The notes beneath the pieces were generated by a model that saw only the letters and a program-made list of their open reading frames with translations, searched no databases and was not told where the DNA came from. The position numbers and the translations under genes were made by a program. From NCBI RefSeq assembly GCF_001427385.1, contig NZ_LMGJ01000003.1, positions 1 through 64,000 of the forward strand: a DNA stretch of 64,000 nucleotides, written 5' to 3'. The stretch comes from Mesorhizobium sp. Root157 (GTDB lineage: Bacteria; Pseudomonadota; Alphaproteobacteria; Rhizobiales; Rhizobiaceae). The stretch's first letter is position 1. Each line of letters starts with the position of its first letter. Shown here piece after piece: positions 16,707 to 27,094 of the stretch.

Positions 16707-17315
16707 CTAGGTGTCTTTTCCTTTGAGAGATGCCAGCGACCGCTCAATGTTGGCACGGGCCCGGTGCTCTAGCCGGACGCGAAATTCCTCGCTGTGGTAG
16801 ATGTAGGGCCGATCAAGAAACGTGCGCAGCACCGCGCTTCGTCCGGCAATCCAGGCATCTTCCGGCACCCAGGCATATTCGCGGCGGATCGCCGCTTCAT
16901 AGGCGTCGAAGACTTCAGGTGAAGCTCCAAGGATGGACAGATCCATGTCGAGGAACAGGGCTGCATCGCGCACGGCGTCGATATTCGCGAAGACTGGCAC
17001 CTCATGCATTGCCGTGGCAAGAATCATGGCGGCGACGCGAGCCATCCGAGCTGGCTGCAACCGGTGAGCAAGGAGCTGCCGGGCGAGTTCCGCACTCCTT
17101 GCCTCATTGTCTTTGGCTCGGCTGTCATAGATCGCGTCATGAAACCAGATTGCCGCCTCCACCGCCTCTGGGTCTGACAGTTTCGAGCGGCATTCCACGG
17201 CCAGCGCCAGCAGTGCCTCGATATGCGCGAGGCCGTGGTAGTGACGGTTCTCATCCCGATAAAGCGCGGTCAATTCGCGTTTTGTTTCTTCATCGATTGG
17301 ATGTGAAGTCGCCAT
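16707..17315 (-). CDS. HD-superfamily metal-dependent phosphohydrolase
   Basis: A 202-aa predicted HD hydrolase. Metal ligands are visible in RHYHGLAHIEALL and in the HD pair AIWFHDAIYD, with a later Asp in FLDMDLSILG, a pattern of the small stand-alone HD family. Start ATG 17315 (MATSHPIDEE) lies 13 bp past the stop of the HAD gene, so HD, HAD and DUF3572 genes form a compact minus-strand unit. Substrate unknown. Confidence 0.85.
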   Translation of the reverse strand: MATSHPIDEETKRELTALYRDENRHYHGLAHIEALLALAVECRSKLSDPEAVEAAIWFHDAIYDSRAKDNEARSAELARQLLAHRLQPARMARVAAMILATAMHEVPVFANIDAVRDAALFLDMDLSILGASPEVFDAYEAAIRREYAWVPEDAWIAGRSAVLRTFLDRPYIYHSEEFRVRLEHRARANIERSLASLKGKDT

Positions 17316-17328
17316 TGGTGATCTCAAA

Positions 17329-17982
17329 TCACAGGCCGAGAACTCTCGCGATTTTCGGCGTCGCCTCATGCCAGTCCTGGACGACGTTGATATCGTCGGG
17401 TAGCGGCGGTAGGAATTCCCGCAGGCTGTTGTCGGCCATCAGATGGAAAAGATGGGCGTCCGCAACTGATTCCCGCGCCGATACGAGATTTGGCGGCTGG
17501 TCGTCGACAAAGGCGATCGGGCGCCCATGCGGGCCGCGCAGCTTAGCAACGGCAGGCCCCTTGGCCATCTCGGTGGTGAGAAGCGGGTAGGACAGGCCCA
17601 GCGCGTCGAGATGGGCACGGCGGATGGCACGGTGCCTGTGGGGCATGGCCGTGAGCAGGACGATCTCGGCCTGTTCGGAAAACCGCGACAGCGCCTCCGC
17701 CGCTCCGTCAGTGATGCTTTGCCACGTAGCCTGGTCCTGGAAGAATTCGTCGAGAAGCGCCCAAACCTCGGCCTGCTCGACCAATCGCCCATTGGCACGC
17801 TCGGCAATGTTTCCCGTCAGGCGGAAAGACGCGATGGTCAAGGCGAAGCCACGCTCTTCAAGGAAACGCGGAAAAGGACGAATGAACTCCAGGATCACAT
17901 CGTCGACATCGAGAACCAGCAAGGGTCTGTCGTCGGAAGCCAGTTCCTCGATCTGGCGCGCGGTTTCGGGATCATCACTCAT
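17329..17982 (-). CDS. HAD-superfamily hydrolase-like protein
   Basis: A 217-aa protein with HAD motifs: I at LLVLDVDDVILEF (nucleophile Asp, then DxD), II at VLLTAMP, a lysine candidate in EMAKGPAV, and IV at IAFVDDQPPN. The start overlaps the DUF3572 stop by ATGA (17979-17982), so it is translationally coupled to it. The substrate is unknown; the small cap suggests a phosphatase acting on a larger substrate (inference). Confidence 0.8.
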   Translation of the reverse strand: MSDDPETARQIEELASDDRPLLVLDVDDVILEFIRPFPRFLEERGFALTIASFRLTGNIAERANGRLVEQAEVWALLDEFFQDQATWQSITDGAAEALSRFSEQAEIVLLTAMPHRHRAIRRAHLDALGLSYPLLTTEMAKGPAVAKLRGPHGRPIAFVDDQPPNLVSARESVADAHLFHLMADNSLREFLPPLPDDINVVQDWHEATPKIARVLGL

Positions 17983-18278
17983 GTCGAACTCTCATATCTG
18001 TCTTCACCTGCGGGCAGGTACTTTTGTGCTTCTCCGACCGAAGCCGGAGGTACACCGGTTTCCTGTGCGAACCGCAACAGCGTCGGTTCATGCGCCAGGA
18101 TGAATTGCAGGACGCCGGCCAGAAAGCCGGGTTCTGCGGCTGCGCGTCTTATCGACGATGCTTCGATGCCGGTGATGGCAAGGAATCTCGGCAGAAGTTC
18201 GGGATCGGCGGCAATGAACCCCAGAGCCTTGACGGCAATGGCCTCTGCTTCCTGGCGTATTGACGCATTGTCTGGCAT
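17979..18278 (-). CDS. DUF3572 family protein
   Basis: A 99-aa protein of the alphaproteobacterial DUF3572 family (PF12096), recognised by ALGFIAADPELLPRFLAITG and FILAHEPTLLRFAQETG. It is helical and cytoplasmic, with unknown function. I chose ATG 18278 (MPDNASIRQE); a start five codons earlier is possible. It is divergent from divK-pleD, an arrangement I believe is common in Rhizobiales. Confidence 0.85.
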   Translation of the reverse strand: MPDNASIRQEAEAIAVKALGFIAADPELLPRFLAITGIEASSIRRAAAEPGFLAGVLQFILAHEPTLLRFAQETGVPPASVGEAQKYLPAGEDRYESST

Positions 18279-18521
18279 CGCTACCTTCCCCATCGTCGGG
18301 ATTGGGATTCTTGAGTCACCCCGGCAAGTAGTTGCATCTGCCGCCCACGGCAAGTTGCAGAGGGATACTTATCAGCGGCCAGGCGGATGCGGATGTTTTT
18401 CGAACGGTTGATTTCCGTTTTGTCAATCATCTTGCAGTAGTGTGGGAACCGGGTTTGGTGCGTTCCGGCTGAACGCATGGCGGTTGCTGCTCCTATGGAT
18501 GGCAGCCGGGACGGGAAGTCG

Positions 18522-18893
18522 ATGCCGAAAAAAGTTATGATCGTCGAGGACAATGAGCTCAATATGAAGCTCTTTCGCGACCTCATCGAGGCCAGCGGAT
18601 ATGAGACCGTGCGCACGCGCAACGGGCTTGAGGCGCTGGATCTGGCGCGCACCCACAGGCCCGACCTGATCCTGATGGACATCCAGTTGCCCGAGGTTTC
18701 CGGGCTAGAGGTGACCAAGTGGCTGAAGGAGGATGATGACCTTCATGTCATTCCGGTCATTGCCGTTACCGCATTCGCCATGAAGGGAGATGAGGAGCGC
18801 ATTCGCCAGGGTGGTTGCGAGGCTTACATCTCCAAGCCGATCTCGGTGCCTCGATTCATCGAGACCATCAAATCCTATCTGGGTGATGCCTGA
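18522..18893 (+). CDS. divK: Single-domain response regulator DivK
   Basis: A 123-aa stand-alone receiver domain with acidic pocket [14 protein letters not shown], phospho-acceptor D53 in [14 protein letters not shown]81 region [12 protein letters not shown] and K103 region YISKPISV. In Caulobacter and rhizobia DivK is phosphorylated by DivJ and PleC and controls the CtrA cell-cycle pathway. The sequence fits DivK closely, and pleD lies directly downstream, its classic neighbour. Start ATG 18522; the 15 upstream in-frame codons look non-coding. Confidence 0.93.
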   Translation: MPKKVMIVEDNELNMKLFRDLIEASGYETVRTRNGLEALDLARTHRPDLILMDIQLPEVSGLEVTKWLKEDDDLHVIPVIAVTAFAMKGDEERIRQGGCEAYISKPISVPRFIETIKSYLGDA

Positions 18894-18927
18894 TGATAGC
18901 CCGTTCCAAACATCGAGGGCGCTGTAG

Positions 18928-20301
18928 ATGACTGCCCGCATTCTCGTGGTCGACGACATTCCGGCTAACGTCAAACTTCTCGAAGTTCGCCTGCTTGCCG
19001 AATATTTCGAGGTCTTGAAGGCAAGTTCCGGACCGGAAGCCATCGAAACCTGCGAAACCAGCAAGGTCGACGTCGTACTGCTTGACGTGATGATGCCCGA
19101 TATGGACGGCTTCGAAGTGTGCCGCCGCCTGAAGAGCGATCCCGCCACCTCCCACATACCGATCTTGATGATCACCGCTCTCGGCCAGGTGACCGATCGC
19201 GTGCGCGGACTGGAGGCCGGTGCCGACGATTTCCTGACCAAGCCAGTCAACGACCTGCAACTGATGACACGGGTCAAGAGCCTGGTTCGGCTCAAGATGC
19301 TGACCGATGAACTGCGCTTGCGTGCGGCAACGACACGCAACATCGGCATCGAGGAATTGCTCGGCCGCAACTTCCCGTCGCAGGAGACCGCACCCAAGGT
19401 GCTGCTTGTCGATGAGCGCCAGAACTCTTTCGAACGCATCCAGGCGATGTTGCGCGGCTCAGTGGACCTCGACGTAGCGACCGATCCGCATGCTGGTTTC
19501 TTCCAGGCGGCGGATTCCAATTATGAATGCGTGATGATTTCGACCGGCTTTGCCGACTTCGATCCGCTGCGGCTGTGCTCGCAGTTGCGGTCACTTGATC
19601 GAACCCGTTTCCTGCCGATCATCCTCGTCGCCGAGGCAGGTGAGGAAGACCGCATCATCCGCGGACTGGAACTCGGTATCAACGACTATCTGGTGCGCCC
19701 GATCGACCCGCATGAATTGACCGCGCGGCTGCGCACGCAGGTCCGCCGCAAACGCTATAACGACCAGTTGCGCGCCAGCGTGACCCAGACCATTGAAATG
19801 GCCGTCACCGATCCGCTTACGGGCCTGCACAACAGACGCTATCTGGATAGCCATCTGCAGACGCTGTTCGATCGGGCCGTGGCGCGCCGCCGGCCGCTGT
19901 CGGTCATGATCACCGATCTCGACCGCTTCAAGTTGGTGAATGACACTTACGGCCACGATGGCGGCGATGACGTGCTCAAGGAATTTGCGCGCCGGCTGCG
20001 CCAGAACGTGCGCGGCATCGATCTGGCATGCCGCTTCGGCGGCGAAGAGTTCGTCATCGTCATGCCGGACACGGACGGCCCCATTGCCGAGAAGGTTGCG
20101 GAGCGAATTCGCGCAGAGGTCGCGCATCTGCCGTTTTCGGTCGGCAAGGATGGAAAGTCGATCGACGTCACGGTGAGCGTCGGGGTCTCATCGATCCGCA
20201 AAGGCGCGGACAGTGTCGAGGCACTGATGAAACGTGCCGATCTTGCTCTCTATGAAGCCAAGAGCGGTGGCCGCAACCGCGTGGTTGCCAAGGCAGCCTA
20301 A
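18928..20301 (+). CDS. pleD: Diguanylate cyclase response regulator PleD
   Basis: A 457-aa enzyme that makes c-di-GMP when phosphorylated and acts in polar development. Domains: receiver 1 (D53 in LLDVMMPDMDG), receiver 2 (about 155-270), and a C-terminal GGDEF domain with active site GGEEF and allosteric inhibition site RxxD (RGID) five residues before it. The second receiver lacks the phospho-acceptor Asp (VMISTGFADF), so it is the usual pseudo-receiver dimer adaptor. It forms an operon with divK (34 bp gap). Confidence 0.94.
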   Translation: MTARILVVDDIPANVKLLEVRLLAEYFEVLKASSGPEAIETCETSKVDVVLLDVMMPDMDGFEVCRRLKSDPATSHIPILMITALGQVTDRVRGLEAGADDFLTKPVNDLQLMTRVKSLVRLKMLTDELRLRAATTRNIGIEELLGRNFPSQETAPKVLLVDERQNSFERIQAMLRGSVDLDVATDPHAGFFQAADSNYECVMISTGFADFDPLRLCSQLRSLDRTRFLPIILVAEAGEEDRIIRGLELGINDYLVRPIDPHELTARLRTQVRRKRYNDQLRASVTQTIEMAVTDPLTGLHNRRYLDSHLQTLFDRAVARRRPLSVMITDLDRFKLVNDTYGHDGGDDVLKEFARRLRQNVRGIDLACRFGGEEFVIVMPDTDGPIAEKVAERIRAEVAHLPFSVGKDGKSIDVTVSVGVSSIRKGADSVEALMKRADLALYEAKSGGRNRVVAKAA

Positions 20302-20408
20302 AGGCTGAAGGCAAGTCAACCAACAGATTTAGCTGGTCATGCCGTAAAGGTTATGAATTTACCTTAATCCGAGCCTTCGACAAAGCTTGGTTAAGAAAGT
20401 GTTGATTT

Positions 20409-20555
20409 TCATAAGCTCTTGCGCAACTGTCCGTGCTGTTGAGAGGACTGTTCCGGCGCGAGGTGAGTTGCGGAACGGTCCGAAAAATACCCCATGATGC
20501 TCAGGTCCGCCGCATCTCCTGGGTCCGTGGGGTCGGCCGGCCGGCGCTGGCACAT
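20409..20555 (-). CDS. Possible 48-aa small protein
   Basis: ATG 20555 is preceded at 5 nt by GAGGAGG (forward 20561-20567), close to an ideal Shine-Dalgarno sequence, which is the main reason to list it. The product starts MCQRRPADPTDPGDAADL and is polar, Pro/Asp/Gln-rich, without membrane or signal segments. No family recognised. It is below the usual annotation length cut-off. Confidence 0.35.
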   Translation of the reverse strand: MCQRRPADPTDPGDAADLSIMGYFSDRSATHLAPEQSSQQHGQLRKSL

Positions 20556-20680
20556 AGTGGCCTCCTCGTACCGCTGCCAACCGTCGACCGGCCCCCTGTT
20601 CCATTTCTCGGTTAGAAATCGAAACGTGTTCCCGCGCCGGGATGGACTGGGGCCGGCTGTGTGCGCCAGCGTGTGAGCCA

Positions 20681-20710
20681 CATGCGTGATCCCGAAACCG
20701 GTTAAGCTTT
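20681..20710. repeat. Partial rhizobial intergenic repeat, copy 2
   Basis: Shares the exact 14-mer ATCCCGAAACCGGT, and a similar CATG-CGT lead-in, with the second palindrome at 15278-15326, but lacks the AGAGCGCG half. It looks like a decayed or solo half-element. Confidence 0.5.
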
Positions 20711-20744
20711 CAAGCGACCTACTTTAGGCGGATGACCTCAGCTC

Positions 20745-20776
20745 AAAAAACTCAGGCCCGCCGAAGCGAGCCTGAG
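20745..20776 (-). terminator. Rho-independent terminator of groESL
   Basis: On the minus strand an 11-bp stem (CTCAGGCTCGC pairing with GCGGGCCTGAG, one U-G wobble) closes on a TTCG tetraloop and is followed by six Ts (forward A-run 20745-20750). It lies about 30 bp after the groEL stop. Confidence 0.92.
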
Positions 20777-20807
20777 CTTAGTCAGTTTGGATGTTGCGGT
20801 GGACTTC

Positions 20808-22460
<1,653 letters not shown>

Positions 22461-22524
22461 TTACTCCTGGGCTCTGCGCCCGAAATTCTGATTGCCAGTT
22501 TCTATGCAAATGCGAACGGCGTTA

Positions 22525-22821
22525 TCAGCCGATGATGCCCATGATGTCGGATTCCTTCATGATCAGAAGGTCTTCGCCATTGAGCTTGACTTCGGTGCCC
22601 GACCACTTGCCGAACAGCACGCGGTCGCCGGCCTTGACGTCCAGCGGAACCAGCTTGCCAGCCTCGTCGCGCGCGCCGGAGCCGACAGCCACGATCTCGC
22701 CTTCCTGCGGCTTTTCCTTGGCCGTATCGGGGATGATGATCCCGCCAGCGGTCTTTGCTTCGGATTCAACCCGGCGAACGACCACACGGTCATGAAGCGG
22801 GCGGAATTTCGACTTTGCCAT
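22525..22821 (-). CDS. groES: 10-kDa co-chaperonin GroES
   Basis: The 98-aa lid of the GroEL chamber. It shows the expected [15 protein letters not shown] start, the mobile loop [19 protein letters not shown] and the end [10 protein letters not shown] chose ATG 22821 (MAKSKFRPL): the longer ORF would run through the CIRCE element. It is first in the groESL operon, with CIRCE 63 bp upstream. Confidence 0.97.
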   Translation of the reverse strand: MAKSKFRPLHDRVVVRRVESEAKTAGGIIIPDTAKEKPQEGEIVAVGSGARDEAGKLVPLDVKAGDRVLFGKWSGTEVKLNGEDLLIMKESDIMGIIG

Positions 22822-22883
22822 TTGATTTCCTCGATGACAGTGATGAGAAACGATTTCCTCTATCCGGCGATGCCGGACTTTGG

Positions 22884-22910
22884 TTAGCACTCCTGATAGG
22901 CGAGTGCTAA
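22884..22910 (-). promoter_or_regulatory. CIRCE operator (HrcA binding site) of groESL
   Basis: A perfect TTAGCACTC-N9-GAGTGCTAA inverted repeat, the HrcA repressor site found before groESL in many bacteria. It lies between the promoter and the groES start, where bound HrcA blocks transcription; heat inactivates HrcA and derepresses the operon (established for the family). Confidence 0.97.
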
Positions 22911-22919
22911 CGTGCCGCT

Positions 22920-22948
22920 GAAATAGTCTTGCCTCCCGTGCGAGTCAA
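22920..22948 (-). promoter_or_regulatory. groESL promoter
   Basis: Minus strand: -35 CTTGACT (TTGACT at forward 22943-22948), a 17-bp spacer and a -10 reading CTATTTC (TATTTC at 22920-22925), ending 9 bp before CIRCE. The CTTGAC/CTATTT pair fits both a vegetative promoter and the alphaproteobacterial RpoH consensus, so dual control is plausible. Confidence 0.65.
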
Positions 22949-23149
22949 GGAGGCGGGGGAGATCAGGCGCGAAGAAAAATACGCCAGTCGCGTAACGAGG
23001 GCGGATTTTCGTTCTCCATGCGGCCAGAACAATGAAACACGCGGCCTCGTTTCGGCGCTCCGGCAGTTTGCACTTTCCTTCTTAAGCGCGGTCAGGCGAG
23101 CGAAACTCGCACGCTGGGCATTCACGCCGAAGGATAGTGAGGAATTTCG

Positions 23150-23674
23150 ATGAGTTTTCGTTTCAAGGATGTATTCGACCAAACCAATGCAGCGCTCGGC
23201 GCCGACGCCTCGCAGGCGCAGGTCGTATTCGAGGCCCGTTCACAGCTTGCCGATGGGTTCCGTAGCAATGTGGCGGTGCGCCAGTTCGACGTTGGTGTCG
23301 ACGAGCCGCCGGCTCTAGGTGGTCAGGACTCGGCTCCCAACCCCGTCGAATACATTCTGGCAGCACTGGGGTCATGCCAGGAAATCACGTACCGGCTCTA
23401 TGCCGATGCACTTGGCATTCCGTTGACAGGTGTTTCCGTTCAGTTGAGCGGCAGCATCGACCTGCGCGGCTTCTTCAACGTGGATCGGAATGTCCGGCCT
23501 GGATACCAGCAGATCAACGCCGAGGTCATCATCGACAGCCCAGCCTCGCAACAGGATATCGCTCGGCTGAAGGAGACAGTGGATCGGCACTGCCCTGTGC
23601 TGGACATCCTTCGCAATCCGACGCCAGTCAATCTCAGCCTTCGAACCGAAACTGCGCAGATCGCTGCGGAATAG
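23150..23674 (+). CDS. OsmC family protein
   Basis: A 174-aa OsmC/OhrA-fold protein (PF02566). It has the redox Cys pair context: NPVEYILAALGSCQEITY (first Cys) and VDRHCPVLDILRN (second Cys), the two thiols used by this family against organic hydroperoxides. It is more like the YhfA/general OsmC branch than Ohr, so a specific peroxide substrate is not claimed. Single gene, followed by its own terminator. Confidence 0.88.
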   Translation: MSFRFKDVFDQTNAALGADASQAQVVFEARSQLADGFRSNVAVRQFDVGVDEPPALGGQDSAPNPVEYILAALGSCQEITYRLYADALGIPLTGVSVQLSGSIDLRGFFNVDRNVRPGYQQINAEVIIDSPASQQDIARLKETVDRHCPVLDILRNPTPVNLSLRTETAQIAAE

Positions 23675-23700
23675 ATTCGTTCCAAGCGCTTGTTTATTGA

Positions 23701-23727
23701 GGCCGGGCCATTTGCCCGGCCTTTTTT
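23701..23727 (+). terminator. Rho-independent terminator after the OsmC gene
   Basis: An 8-bp perfect stem, GGCCGGGC (23701-23708) and GCCCGGCC (23714-23721), with a 5-nt loop and six Ts (23722-23727), 26 bp past the stop. Confidence 0.93.
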
Positions 23728-23785
23728 GTTCGGTGACGATATTGGTCGAGCCACCATCATAAATTTCTACGTTTGTGCGATGCAG

Positions 23786-23799
23786 TATCTTGAAAGATA
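23786..23799. promoter_or_regulatory. Palindromic operator candidate upstream of marR
   Basis: TATCTT-GA-AAGATA is a perfect palindrome with a 2-bp centre, 16 bp before the marR start and overlapping a TTGAAA that could be a -35 box. This is the size and position of a MarR autorepressor site (inference). Confidence 0.55.
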
Positions 23800-23815
23800 A
23801 GCACGCTTATTATAT

Positions 23816-24304
23816 ATGCCGCTCATGATTACGGAAGGCACTGAAAGGCTAGGATTTCTAATCCATGACGCAGCACGGCTGATGCGCAAGCGATTCGAGG
23901 CGCGCGCCAGCGGAATGGGTCTGTCGGCAGCACAGTGGCGCCTGATGGTCAGGGTCACCAAGGAAGAGGGTGTTGCCCAGGCCAGACTGGCCGAACTGCT
24001 TGAAATCGAGCCTATCAGCGTTTCACGACTGATCGATCGTATGGAAGAGGGGGGCTGGATCGAGCGCCGCGCCGATGCGTCCGACCGCCGTGTTCGCACG
24101 ATCTTCCCGACGCCGAAGGCCCTTAAGGCTTACGCCCAGGTAAAGGGCTTGGCTGGCGAGGTTTACGAGGAAGCACTTACCGGCATGTCCGATGACGACA
24201 GGCGCGCATTGATCAAGGGGTTGCGAGGGCTGGTCGAAAACTTGTCGGATGACGAAGCCATGTCATGCAAGCAAACGAACAAACTGGAAAGCACCGCACA
24301 ATGA
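23816..24304 (+). CDS. MarR family transcriptional regulator
   Basis: A 162-aa winged-helix repressor. The recognition region is LAELLEIEPISVSRLIDRMEE and the wing is GWIERRADASDRRVRTIF, with the conserved DxRRR-like tip. It is the first gene of an operon with an EmrA-type adaptor and EmrB-type pump, overlapping emrA by ATGA, so it probably represses the pump until a toxic ligand binds. ATG 23825 is an alternative start; the promoter-like sequence lies so close to 23816 that the later start may be used. Confidence 0.9.
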   Translation: MPLMITEGTERLGFLIHDAARLMRKRFEARASGMGLSAAQWRLMVRVTKEEGVAQARLAELLEIEPISVSRLIDRMEEGGWIERRADASDRRVRTIFPTPKALKAYAQVKGLAGEVYEEALTGMSDDDRRALIKGLRGLVENLSDDEAMSCKQTNKLESTAQ

Positions 24305-25461
24305 ACGCAGTGACGAAAGTTGATGACAACGCGACCAAGCTGGAAATGGAATCTCCGGCGGCGCAGGTGTCCGCCTCCGCCATGTCGCATCCGCTTGCGG
24401 AAAAGGCCAAGCGCGGTCGCCCATCGAATCGCTTCGTATGGATGGTCTCGCTACCGCTCCTGCTTGCCGTGGCCGGTGGCTATGTGTGGGTGACAGGTGG
24501 CCGTTACCAGGAAACCGAGAATGCCAACCTGCGCCAGGCGCGGGTATCCATTGCCGCCGACACCGCGGGCCGCATCGTCAAAGTCGATGTCAACGACAAC
24601 CAGGCGGTGAAGAAGGGCGACGAGCTTTTTGCCATTGACCCCGAGCCCTATCGGATTGCGCTGGCGCGAGCCGAAGCCGCGGTTGCGGGTGCAAGGCTCA
24701 ATGTCGAGCAGTTGCGCGCGGCCTACAATCAGGCGACGTCGCAGGAACGGGTGGCTTCGAGCGAAGTCGACTACCTGCAGTCGCAATTCGATCGCGCGAC
24801 CGACCTGTCGAAGAAGGGCATCAGTGCGAAGTCGTCGCTGGACGAGGCGCGCAACGACCTCGACAAGGCACGCCAGCAGCAGGCCGTGGCCGAACAGGGC
24901 ATCGCCAGCGCCAAGGCAGCGCTCGGGGGCGATCCCGACATTGCAACCGACCGGCATCCGACCGTGTTGGCGGCGCTCGCCGCGCGCGACCAGGCCGCCT
25001 ATGAACTTGCCCAGACGACGGTGCGCGCACCCGCGGATGGCATTGTCTACCAGGCGTCGTCATTCAAGGTCGGACAGTTCGTCGGTGTGGGTACGCCGCT
25101 GTTTGCGCTGGTTGAGACCGGCGACACCTGGATCGACGCGAACTTCAAGGAAACGCAACTTACCCATATGAAGCCGGGCCAGAAGGCCGAGGTGGTGCTC
25201 GACACCTATCCGGGCCGCACCTTCGAGGCGACAGTTGAGGCGATCGGCGCCGGCACTGGGGCGGAGTTCTCATTATTGCCGGCGCAGAACGCCACCGGCA
25301 ACTGGGTGAAGGTTACCCAGCGCATTCCGGTCCGCATCAAATTCACGGACGAAGACGCCAAACTGGCGCTGCGTACCGGCATGAGCGCGACGGTCAGCGT
25401 GGACACGGGCGTGTCGCGCGGCCTGCCGCATATATTTGGTCACGCGGTCGCGGCCGAGTGA
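24301..25461 (+). CDS. emrA: EmrA-type HlyD-family efflux adaptor
   Basis: A 386-aa membrane-fusion protein that links an inner-membrane pump to the outer membrane. One TM helix (about 44-63) follows a cytoplasmic N-terminus; then a lipoyl half-motif (ADTAGRIVKVDVNDNQAV), a long coiled-coil hairpin (about 105-200), the second lipoyl half (TTVRAPADGIVYQASS) and a beta-barrel. I chose ATG 24301, which overlaps the marR stop. It works with the EmrB-type pump encoded next. Confidence 0.92.
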   Translation: MNAVTKVDDNATKLEMESPAAQVSASAMSHPLAEKAKRGRPSNRFVWMVSLPLLLAVAGGYVWVTGGRYQETENANLRQARVSIAADTAGRIVKVDVNDNQAVKKGDELFAIDPEPYRIALARAEAAVAGARLNVEQLRAAYNQATSQERVASSEVDYLQSQFDRATDLSKKGISAKSSLDEARNDLDKARQQQAVAEQGIASAKAALGGDPDIATDRHPTVLAALAARDQAAYELAQTTVRAPADGIVYQASSFKVGQFVGVGTPLFALVETGDTWIDANFKETQLTHMKPGQKAEVVLDTYPGRTFEATVEAIGAGTGAEFSLLPAQNATGNWVKVTQRIPVRIKFTDEDAKLALRTGMSATVSVDTGVSRGLPHIFGHAVAAE

Positions 25462-25535
25462 TCGACGGCAGGCCGAACTGAAGACCGGACGGCCGGGCTG
25501 ATTTCGTATCCACAGAGTTTCGGAAGCGCGAACCC

Positions 25536-27068
25536 ATGTCACAGGGTGAGACCCATCGCGAGGTGCCGCATCGCGGCCTGATCACATTTTCGATCATGCT
25601 GGCGACCATCATGCAGGTGCTCGACACGACCATCGCCAACGTCGCCTTGCCATCGATGACGGGCGACCTCGGCGCGTCGCAGGACACGATCAACTGGGTG
25701 CTCACCTCCTATATCGTGGCGGCGGCGATCATGACGCCGGTTACCGGGTGGTTGTCGGACCATCTCGGCCGCAAGCAACTGTTCCTGGCCTCGGTGGTGG
25801 GATTCGTCGTCTGCTCGATGCTGTGTGGCGTTGCCTGGAGCCTGGAAAGCATGGTTGCCTTCCGTTTGCTCCAGGGCGTATTCGGCGCGGCGATCGTGCC
25901 GTTGTCGCAAACCTTCCTGCTCGACATCAACCCGCGCGAGCGCCACGGACAGGCGATGGCCATATGGGGCGCCGGCATCATGGTGGGGCCGATCATCGGG
26001 CCGACGCTCGGTGGCTGGCTGACCGAAAGTTTCAACTGGCGCTGGGTGTTCTTCATCAACCTGCCGGTGGGCATCGTCGCCTTTCTTGGCTGTGCTGCCT
26101 ATCTGCCAAGCGTTGCAAAGCGGGCGCGCGGGTTCGACTTCTTCGGCTTTGCCATGCTGTCGCTGGGCGTCGGCGCGTTGCAACTCATGCTGGATCGCGG
26201 CGCGGAAGTGGACTGGTTCGCCGCGGTCGAGATATGGATCGAGTTCGGCCTGGCCATTACCGGCTTCTGGATCTTCATCGTTCATATGGTCACGGCCAAG
26301 CATGCGTTTATCGACCCCAAAATTTTCCTAGATCGCAATTTCGCGACCGGGCTGGTCTTCATCTTCGTCATCGGCGTGATATTGCTGGCAAGCTTGGCGC
26401 TGCTGCCGCCGATGCTCTCTGTGGTTTTCGGTTATCCGACTATAACGACGGGCATGGTTATGGCTCCGCGAGGCGTCGGCACGATGATTTCGATGCTTCT
26501 GGTCGGCCGGCTTGTGCGCGTCGTCGATCCGCGCATGCTGGTCGTCACCGGCCTGCTTCTGACTGCCTATTCGCTTTACGACATGTCCGGATTCTCACCG
26601 CAGATGGACGATTGGCCGATCATTACTACCGGGGTGATCCAGGGCCTGGGGCTTGGGCTGGTGTTCGTGCCCTTGTCCACGGTCGCTTTCGCCACGCTCG
26701 ATGCGCGTTATCGCACGGACGCCACGGCACTGTTCAGCCTGGTGCGCAATATCGGTTCGTCGATCGGCATTTCGATCGTGACAGTGATGCTGACTCGCAA
26801 TGCCCAGATCAATCACGGTGAACTGGCAGCGGGGATCAATCCTTATAACCCCAATCTCTGGAGCGCGTCGCCCGGCGCAGCGCTGGGAGACCCTGCCGCG
26901 CTTTCGCAACTCAATGGTCTCATCAACGTCCAGTCGCTGATGATTTCCTACGTCAATGATTTCAAGCTGATGATGATGGTGACGCTGCTGGCGCTGCCAT
27001 TGGTGTTCCTGTTGCGCCGGCCGCAATATGCACCGGCGGGCGCCGCCCCCGCAGCGCATATGGATTAG
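25536..27068 (+). CDS. emrB: EmrB/QacA-type multidrug efflux pump (MFS, DHA2)
   Basis: A 510-aa drug:H+ antiporter with about 14 TM helices. Visible family motifs are LDTTIANVALPSMTGDLGAS in TM1, motif A GWLSDHLGRKQLF, motif C-like region GAGIMVGPIIGPTLGGWL, and a long hydrophobic C-terminal half. Last gene of the marR-emrA-emrB operon, 74 bp behind emrA. Substrates cannot be read from sequence. Confidence 0.93.
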   Translation: MSQGETHREVPHRGLITFSIMLATIMQVLDTTIANVALPSMTGDLGASQDTINWVLTSYIVAAAIMTPVTGWLSDHLGRKQLFLASVVGFVVCSMLCGVAWSLESMVAFRLLQGVFGAAIVPLSQTFLLDINPRERHGQAMAIWGAGIMVGPIIGPTLGGWLTESFNWRWVFFINLPVGIVAFLGCAAYLPSVAKRARGFDFFGFAMLSLGVGALQLMLDRGAEVDWFAAVEIWIEFGLAITGFWIFIVHMVTAKHAFIDPKIFLDRNFATGLVFIFVIGVILLASLALLPPMLSVVFGYPTITTGMVMAPRGVGTMISMLLVGRLVRVVDPRMLVVTGLLLTAYSLYDMSGFSPQMDDWPIITTGVIQGLGLGLVFVPLSTVAFATLDARYRTDATALFSLVRNIGSSIGISIVTVMLTRNAQINHGELAAGINPYNPNLWSASPGAALGDPAALSQLNGLINVQSLMISYVNDFKLMMMVTLLALPLVFLLRRPQYAPAGAAPAAHMD

Positions 27069-27094
27069 GAGAGTGTCGCCTAACCTCTATTGCT

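Larger units (their letters stand above)
20302..20744. other. Intergenic region between pleD and the groESL terminator
   Basis: About 440 bp without a recognised gene. It contains one short minus-strand ORF with a strong Shine-Dalgarno sequence (20409-20555) and a partial rhizobial repeat (20681-20710), listed separately. The rpmG gene, which often follows pleD in relatives, is not present here in either strand. Confidence 0.6.
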
